From Sphingobacteriaceae bacterium (GTDB lineage: Bacteria > Bacteroidota > Bacteroidia > Sphingobacteriales > Sphingobacteriaceae): a DNA stretch of 9,622 bases. The stretch is from the NCBI GenBank assembly GCA_947460275.1, contig CANHHZ010000069.1, positions 1 through 9,622 of the forward strand, read 5' to 3'. Of the stretch, positions 5,678-9,622 are shown piece by piece. Position 1 is the stretch's first letter; each line of letters opens with the position of its first letter. The position numbers and the translations under genes are program-made. Below the pieces are notes generated by a model. It saw nothing but the letters and a program-made list of their open reading frames with translations. It was not told the DNA's origin and ran no database searches.

Positions 5678-6253
5678 ATGAACGATTTTGAAGTTTTAGA
5701 AAAACTAATTAAAGGCAGAAGAAGTATCTTTCCGGCGAGTTTCCTCGATAAGGAAATTTCGAAGGCAACTATTCAAAGTATCTTAGAAAGTGCAAACTTT
5801 GCGCCAACGCATAAGCTAACCCAACCTTGGCGTTTTGTGGTGATTACCGGCGATGCCAAAATAAGGTTGGGTTTAACCTTAGCAAATTTATATAAAGAAG
5901 GGACTTTACCTGATCAATTTTTGCAGAAAAAGTATGACAGTTTTACCGACAAAATAGCCAAGGCAAGTTGCATCATTGCTATTAATATTCAATTTCATCC
6001 TGATAAATTGCCCGCTTGGGAAGAAATTGCCGCCACAGCCTGTGCGGTACAAAACATGGCTTTAACCGCTCAATCGTTAAATGTTGGGACTTACTGGAGC
6101 TCACCTACATTTATAGAAAAGTTAGATAGTTTTTTAGGTTTGTCTGAAAATGAGAAATGCTACGGTTTGTTTTATATGGGCTATCATAACGAGGGTTTTA
6201 AAGCGGCAAACCGAACGCCAATTGCCGAAAAAGTAAAATGGTTAGTTCAATAA
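5678..6253 (+). CDS. Nitroreductase family FMN-dependent oxidoreductase (YdjA-like)
   Basis: The 191-residue protein belongs to the compact, single-domain nitroreductase fold, which binds FMN and usually uses NAD(P)H to reduce nitro, quinone or related compounds as a homodimer in the cytosol. The FMN phosphate-binding Arg-Arg-Ser (14-16) is followed by APTHKLTQPWRFVVI (42-56), the family's conserved second segment. Residues 121-127 (ACAVQNM) and 137-142 (GTYWSS) are typical helix and FMN-contact regions. LFYMGYH (164-170) is the last core strand. Length and the APxHK-x-x-QPW wording fit the YdjA-like subgroup better than the longer NfsB-like enzymes. The true substrate cannot be told. The ATG at 5678 is fixed by a promoter ending at 5673; the nearby ATG at 5674 leads to a stop after five codons. 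No terminator follows before the next gene 51 bases on, so the two are probably cotranscribed. Confidence 0.93.
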   Translation: MNDFEVLEKLIKGRRSIFPASFLDKEISKATIQSILESANFAPTHKLTQPWRFVVITGDAKIRLGLTLANLYKEGTLPDQFLQKKYDSFTDKIAKASCIIAINIQFHPDKLPAWEEIAATACAVQNMALTAQSLNVGTYWSSPTFIEKLDSFLGLSENEKCYGLFYMGYHNEGFKAANRTPIAEKVKWLVQ

Positions 6254-6304
6254 TTGAGTAAACAATAAAAATTTTGCTTATATTGGTATAACATTGTTAA
6301 AACT

Positions 6305-6757
6305 ATGGAAAATATAAAATCACACCTCTATCAACTTTGTTTAAATTTTATTGAAACACGCGTGCAAACTGCCGAAATAGCTTTAAAGCAGGCCAGAGAA
6401 GCTTGTAACGACGATACTAAAAGCAGCGCAGGCGATAAGTATGAAACCAGTAGGGAAATGATGCAGCAGGATATTGATAGAAACAAACGGCTATTGATAG
6501 ATGCCGAAGAGAACCAGAAAGTACTTAATTCTTTAAAAGATACCTCTTTTTCTGAAACAGCACGCAACGGGAGTTTGGTGTATACCAATAACGGTAATTT
6601 TTATTTGAGTATCAGCGCAGGGCAGTTGCACTTAGCTAAAGAAATATTTTTTGCCATTTCTGCGGTTTCGCCAATTGGCAAATTGTTGTTGGGCAAGAAA
6701 AAAGGTGATCAGTTTGACTTTAATGGAAAGAAATATCAAATTAAAGAGATAGCTTAA
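6305..6757 (+). CDS. GreA/GreB-like transcription factor homologue
   Basis: The 150-residue cytosolic protein has the two-part layout of Gre factors. Residues of about 8-80 are a long charged helical hairpin (antiparallel coiled coil). Residues 85-150 form a C-terminal beta-rich domain containing GSLVYTNNGNFYLSIS, a central AISAVSPIGKLLLGKKKGD, and the closing FNGKKYQIKEI. The 'SP-I-G-x-x-L-L-G-K-x-x-G-D' segment is the strongest Gre signature. The hairpin turn, near residues 34-50, carries Asp36, Asp37, Asp44 and Glu47. GDKYETSREMMQQ (43-55) is placed like the 'ENAEYxxAKExQ' of GreA, whose tip acids enter RNA polymerase's secondary channel. Whether these acids suffice for transcript cleavage is not known from sequence. 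From memory, Bacteroidota homologues are often mislabelled as 3-oxoacyl-ACP synthase; nothing here resembles that enzyme. It is probably cotranscribed with the nitroreductase, as I see no well-spaced promoter in the 51-base gap. Confidence 0.8.
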   Translation: MENIKSHLYQLCLNFIETRVQTAEIALKQAREACNDDTKSSAGDKYETSREMMQQDIDRNKRLLIDAEENQKVLNSLKDTSFSETARNGSLVYTNNGNFYLSISAGQLHLAKEIFFAISAVSPIGKLLLGKKKGDQFDFNGKKYQIKEIA

Positions 6758-6773
6758 ATAATTAAAGCAATAC

Positions 6774-6806
6774 AAAAAAAGGGATGGTTCAAACCATCCC
6801 TTTTTT
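6774..6806. terminator. Bidirectional intrinsic terminator between the Gre-like and deacetylase genes
   Basis: GGGATGGTT (6781-6789) and AACCATCCC (6792-6800) form a perfect 9-bp stem, with an A run (6774-6780) on one side and a T run (6801-6806) on the other. It ends both the plus-strand Gre-like unit (stop at 6757) and the minus-strand deacetylase (stop at 6809), which lies only three bases away. Confidence 0.93.
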
Positions 6807-6808
6807 GT

Positions 6809-7672
6809 TTAAAAGCTATTTTTAATGCTATTGCTTAATGTTTTTGGACTCCAATAACCGCTAGCAATTATTCTGCGTACAGTGAATAATGGGTCTTTTT
6901 CGTCACGCTTGGTAGATAATTGAAAAGCCATTTTAAAACCACGTTTCTTCAATTCAGGTATACCTTCTGCATTCCATAAACCAAAGGGATAGGCAAAGTA
7001 ATCTATCTTTTTACCAGTTATTTGCTCCAATTTTTTAGTGGGTTTGTCTATTTGTTCTTCCCAATCTTTGCCGGCATATTTTTTAAAATTCTTATGGTCG
7101 TAAGTATGGCTTCCAATTACGTTGCCTTCATCAGAAAGTTGTTTAATTTGGTCGGACGACATGTAATCTACAAATTTTCCTTTTTTACCAATAGAAACCG
7201 TCATGATAAAATAAACTCCCTTATAGCCGTATTTTTGAAGAATTGGGCGAACAACCGTAAATTGATCCAAGTCTGTATCATCAAAAGTTAGCATAATTGG
7301 TTTTGAAGGTAGTTTTGCTCCACTATTTAAGTAGGCGTACAATTGATCGGGTAAAATGGTGTGGTATCCACTATCAACCAACATTTTGATTTGATCTTTA
7401 AAATTTTGAATTTCTACAATATAATCTTTTCCCACTTTGCCATCGGTTGATTTCCAATTGCGTACTTGGTGGTAACACAAAATAGGCACTTGTTGACGCT
7501 CTAAAATTGTTTTTGCAGGAGCAATTTTAACTTTAGAAATGTCTATTTGATTTGAAGCATCGCTTTTTGATGATGGTATTTTAGTTTGATCCGTACCAGT
7601 GGCTGAGTTTGTTTGACAACTAATTAAAGTTAATAATGCTGCTGAAGCAATACAAAATAGGGGTTTTTTCAT
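6809..7672 (-). CDS. Lipoprotein polysaccharide deacetylase (NodB/CE4 family, PgaB/IcaB-like)
   Basis: The 287-residue protein starts with a lipoprotein signal peptide ending in the lipobox LISC (Cys19), so the mature protein is lipid-anchored. No run of acidic/Lys residues of the Bacteroidota surface-export type directly follows the Cys, which suggests a periplasm-facing anchor (inference). A low-complexity Ser/Thr/Lys linker runs to about residue 55. The catalytic NodB homology domain shows CYHQV (66-70), the TFDD motif with Asp131 (presumed base) and Asp132 (metal ligand), and the HTYDH motif with His189 and His193 (metal ligands). AYPFG (227-231) follows as the third motif. Such enzymes remove N-acetyl groups from GlcNAc-containing polymers such as poly-GlcNAc or peptidoglycan, using a divalent metal. 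Opening with YHxV before TFDD is more like PgaB/IcaB than peptidoglycan deacetylases. The usual Gly after TFDD is Thr133. No neighbouring synthase genes are present, so the substrate is open. It is a single-gene unit. Confidence 0.92.
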   Translation of the reverse strand: MKKPLFCIASAALLTLISCQTNSATGTDQTKIPSSKSDASNQIDISKVKIAPAKTILERQQVPILCYHQVRNWKSTDGKVGKDYIVEIQNFKDQIKMLVDSGYHTILPDQLYAYLNSGAKLPSKPIMLTFDDTDLDQFTVVRPILQKYGYKGVYFIMTVSIGKKGKFVDYMSSDQIKQLSDEGNVIGSHTYDHKNFKKYAGKDWEEQIDKPTKKLEQITGKKIDYFAYPFGLWNAEGIPELKKRGFKMAFQLSTKRDEKDPLFTVRRIIASGYWSPKTLSNSIKNSF

Positions 7673-7834
7673 TGAATTTATTTTGTTGTAAAAATATAAA
7701 AATCGATTGGATTTTAACCTAAAAATGCAAAACCCATAAAAAAAGCATTTAAAAATTTAGACCTGTTTTATTTCAAAATTGATAAAGCCGTTTGTATATA
7801 TTTTAATAATTTAGTGGCCATAAATAATTATCAA
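7673..7834. other. Divergent intergenic region between the deacetylase and S9 peptidase genes
   Basis: This 162-base AT-rich gap must carry the promoters of both divergent genes. I found no exact TAnnTTTG on either strand. The nearest plus-strand candidate is TATATTTT at 7797-7804, with a TTG at 7779-7781 that is too close (15 bases). AAATGC (7723-7728) and GCATTT (7745-7750) form a weak inverted repeat flanking an A-rich stretch. No ORF or RNA gene is evident. Confidence 0.4.
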
Positions 7835-9622
7835 ATGAAAAAGCTATATTTTATTTTGTCTTTTGTGTTATTGTTTAGTGCTGTACAAGTTAAGGCACAA
7901 ACCAAAACGATATCACTAACAGAAACAACCGTTGCTTCAGAGAGAGCAAATTATCAGTTAGCGGCTCGCTTTTCGCCCGCAAAGCTGCGTAAAATTATTT
8001 ATTCAACAGCGGTTGATCCCCATTGGCTAAAGTTGAGTAACAAGTTTTGGTATCAATATGAAACGCCAAATGGTAAGTATTGGTATATGGTTGAGCCAGC
8101 TTTGAAGAGTAAAAAACTGCTTTTCGACAATAACAAATTAGCTGCTGCCATTACGCTAATCATTCGTGATCCGTTTGATGCCCAACATTTACCCATAGAA
8201 AACTTAAAGTTTGCTGCTGATGAAAAAAGCATCAACTTTGAGATGAAAAGCAGTTTAGAAGAGTTAAAAAAGGATAGAAAAGACAAAAAAGCTGCCGATT
8301 CGATGCAGAAAAAAATCTTTTTCTTTAATTACGAGCTAGCTTCAGAAAAGTTGACAGAAGTTAAAAACTATGAAAAACCAAAAGCCAAACCATCTTGGGG
8401 TTCTGTTGCGCCCGATTCGTCGGCAGTAATTTTTTCTCGCAACTATAATTTGTATTGGATGGACAAGACCAATTACCTTAAAGCGGTTAAAAACGAAGAA
8501 GACAGTACCATTGTAGAGCATCAATTGACAAAAGATGGGGTTAAATTTTATTCTTATGGCAATGATGGTGATGGTGAAAATAATGAAGAAGTAGTTAAAA
8601 ATGATAAGAAAAGGCGTGGGGCCTATGTCTTATGGTCGCCAAATGCTAAATATTTTGTTTTAGATAGAACCGACTCCCGTAAGGTAAAAGATTTATGGGT
8701 AATCAATAACGTAAGTGCAGGGCGCCCAACTTTAGAAACCTATAAGTACCAAATGCCCGGCGAAAAGGAAGCGCCAATTGATGAGTTTGTATTGTTCAAC
8801 TTTGCAGAAAAAACCTATAAAACTATAAGTACTACTGCCTTTAAAGACCAAAGTATTTCTGCCTGGGGAAGAGAAAATTTAAATAAAGACAGAGACAATG
8901 AATTTAGGCCATCTATTTGGCTGGGCGATAATGAAAAATTTTATTTCTCGAGAACCAGTAGAGATTTAAAGCGTGTAGATATTTGTACCATAAACATTAA
9001 AACAAGTGCGGTAACACAGTTAATCGACGAACGTTTTAATACTTATATTGAGGTGCAGCGCCCCGGACTTGTAAACGGCGGCAAAGAAATTATTCATTGG
9101 AGCGAGCGTGATGGATGGGGCCATTTTTATCTGTTTGATGAAAATGGAAAGCTTAAAAACCAAATTACCTCTGGGGCATTTCATTGCGAAGGCATTGTAA
9201 ACATAGACCAAAAAAACAGGGTGCTTTATTTTACTGCCAATGGAAGAGAAACTAAAGAAGACCCTTATTATTTACACCTTTATCGTATTAATTTTGATGG
9301 AACGGGAATGAAATTGCTAAATGGAGGCGATTTTGATCACGCCGTGAACATGAATGATGAGGCACAATTTTTAATCGATAATTATTCTCGTGTAAATACG
9401 GTACCAAAATCTGTTTTGTTGGATAACACTGGTAACAAAGTGATGGACTTAGAAACAGCAGATTTATCGTTACTAATGGCAACGGGATATAAATTTCCCG
9501 AACCATTTAAAGTGAAGGCTGATGATGGTATTACCGATATTTACGGTGTAATGTACAAACCATTTAATTTTGATGCCACCAAAAAGTATCCAATCATTGA
9601 ATACGTGTATCCTGGTCCGCAA
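7835..9622 (+). CDS. S9 family (dipeptidyl-peptidase IV-like) peptidase, 3'-truncated
   Basis: The frame is open from the ATG at 7835 to the last base, giving 596 residues of a protein that continues beyond the window. A type I signal peptide covers residues 1-22 (MKK start, hydrophobic core, VKA-Q cut), so the enzyme is exported, probably to the periplasm. The rest is the N-terminal beta-propeller of DPP-IV-type peptidases. It includes the Lys/Glu-rich insertion around 140-160, WSPNAKYFVLDRTDSRKVKDLWV blade-like segments, and the conserved SERDGWGHFYLF stretch beginning at residue 423. The last residues (KYPIIEYVYPGPQ) are the first strand of the alpha/beta-hydrolase domain, with the YPGP wording typical of S9B/S9C enzymes. 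The catalytic Ser, Asp and His lie past the right edge and cannot be checked. Such enzymes trim dipeptides from peptide N-termini, often after Pro. It is transcribed divergently from the deacetylase. Confidence 0.92.
   Translation, partial: MKKLYFILSFVLLFSAVQVKAQTKTISLTETTVASERANYQLAARFSPAKLRKIIYSTAVDPHWLKLSNKFWYQYETPNGKYWYMVEPALKSKKLLFDNNKLAAAITLIIRDPFDAQHLPIENLKFAADEKSINFEMKSSLEELKKDRKDKKAADSMQKKIFFFNYELASEKLTEVKNYEKPKAKPSWGSVAPDSSAVIFSRNYNLYWMDKTNYLKAVKNEEDSTIVEHQLTKDGVKFYSYGNDGDGENNEEVVKNDKKRRGAYVLWSPNAKYFVLDRTDSRKVKDLWVINNVSAGRPTLETYKYQMPGEKEAPIDEFVLFNFAEKTYKTISTTAFKDQSISAWGRENLNKDRDNEFRPSIWLGDNEKFYFSRTSRDLKRVDICTINIKTSAVTQLIDERFNTYIEVQRPGLVNGGKEIIHWSERDGWGHFYLFDENGKLKNQITSGAFHCEGIVNIDQKNRVLYFTANGRETKEDPYYLHLYRINFDGTGMKLLNGGDFDHAVNMNDEAQFLIDNYSRVNTVPKSVLLDNTGNKVMDLETADLSLLMATGYKFPEPFKVKADDGITDIYGVMYKPFNFDATKKYPIIEYVYPGPQ

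Noticed and set aside
6254..6304. Possible promoter or hairpin between the nitroreductase and Gre-like genes (TAACATTG at 6289-6296; AACAAT/ATTGTT inverted pair).
   Set aside because: The -7-like element has a mismatch and no TTG at a workable distance, and the inverted pair is only six A/T-rich bases with no T run. Cotranscription with the nitroreductase is the simpler reading.
7723..7750. AAATGC / GCATTT inverted repeat as a terminator or operator.
   Set aside because: The stem is six bases with a 16-base A-rich loop and lies between divergent genes, where no transcript is expected to end; chance is likely in such AT-rich DNA.
8053..9506. Minus-strand open frames of 60-77 codons inside the S9 peptidase gene.
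   Set aside because: They lie opposite a long continuous coding frame with signal peptide and family motifs, have no promoter, and their translations look like antisense products rich in Phe, Ser and Leu.

Overview
The window looks like ordinary chromosome from a low-GC member of the Bacteroidota, most likely a Pedobacter-like Sphingobacteriaceae. The reasons are AT-rich DNA, near-absence of Shine-Dalgarno sequences, several promoters matching the Bacteroidota TTG / TAnnTTTG consensus close to start codons, and a gene set typical of that group. I cannot name the species. There is no RNA gene, insertion sequence, phage gene, CRISPR array or long repeat, and no stretch over 300 bases without a gene.

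Layout. The left edge holds the last 44 codons of a YyaL/SPATA20-type (DUF255) thioredoxin-domain protein. A SlyD-type FKBP prolyl isomerase with a His-containing tail follows 10 bases later. A bidirectional terminator (672-710) separates slyD from a convergent three-gene minus-strand operon. In transcription order this operon encodes a LolD/MacB-like ATPase (2336-2971), an FtsX-like permease (1161-2339) and a small exported CxxC protein resembling DUF3299 (709-1161). The genes overlap by 4 bases and 1 base, so they are probably translationally coupled. Next on the minus strand are an ABC-F protein with a degenerate second ATPase site (3131-4753) and an unrecognised 230-residue exported protein (4864-5556), each with its own promoter and terminator. 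A divergent promoter region then feeds a plus-strand pair: a nitroreductase whose mRNA is probably leaderless (5678-6253) and a GreA/GreB-like protein (6305-6757). A second bidirectional terminator (6774-6806) separates this pair from a minus-strand lipoprotein polysaccharide deacetylase (6809-7672). Divergent from that, a DPP-IV-like S9 peptidase starts at 7835 and runs off the right edge before its catalytic serine.

How it fits together. Most units look like independent housekeeping or cell-envelope genes. The only clear multi-gene system is the ATPase/permease/CxxC-protein operon. It resembles proteobacterial clusters of a LolD-like ATPase, an FtsX-like permease and a DUF3299 protein, which I recall being linked to zinc in Vibrio (Zrg). 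Its substrate here is unknown. I found no convincing undescribed defence, mobile or biosynthetic system.
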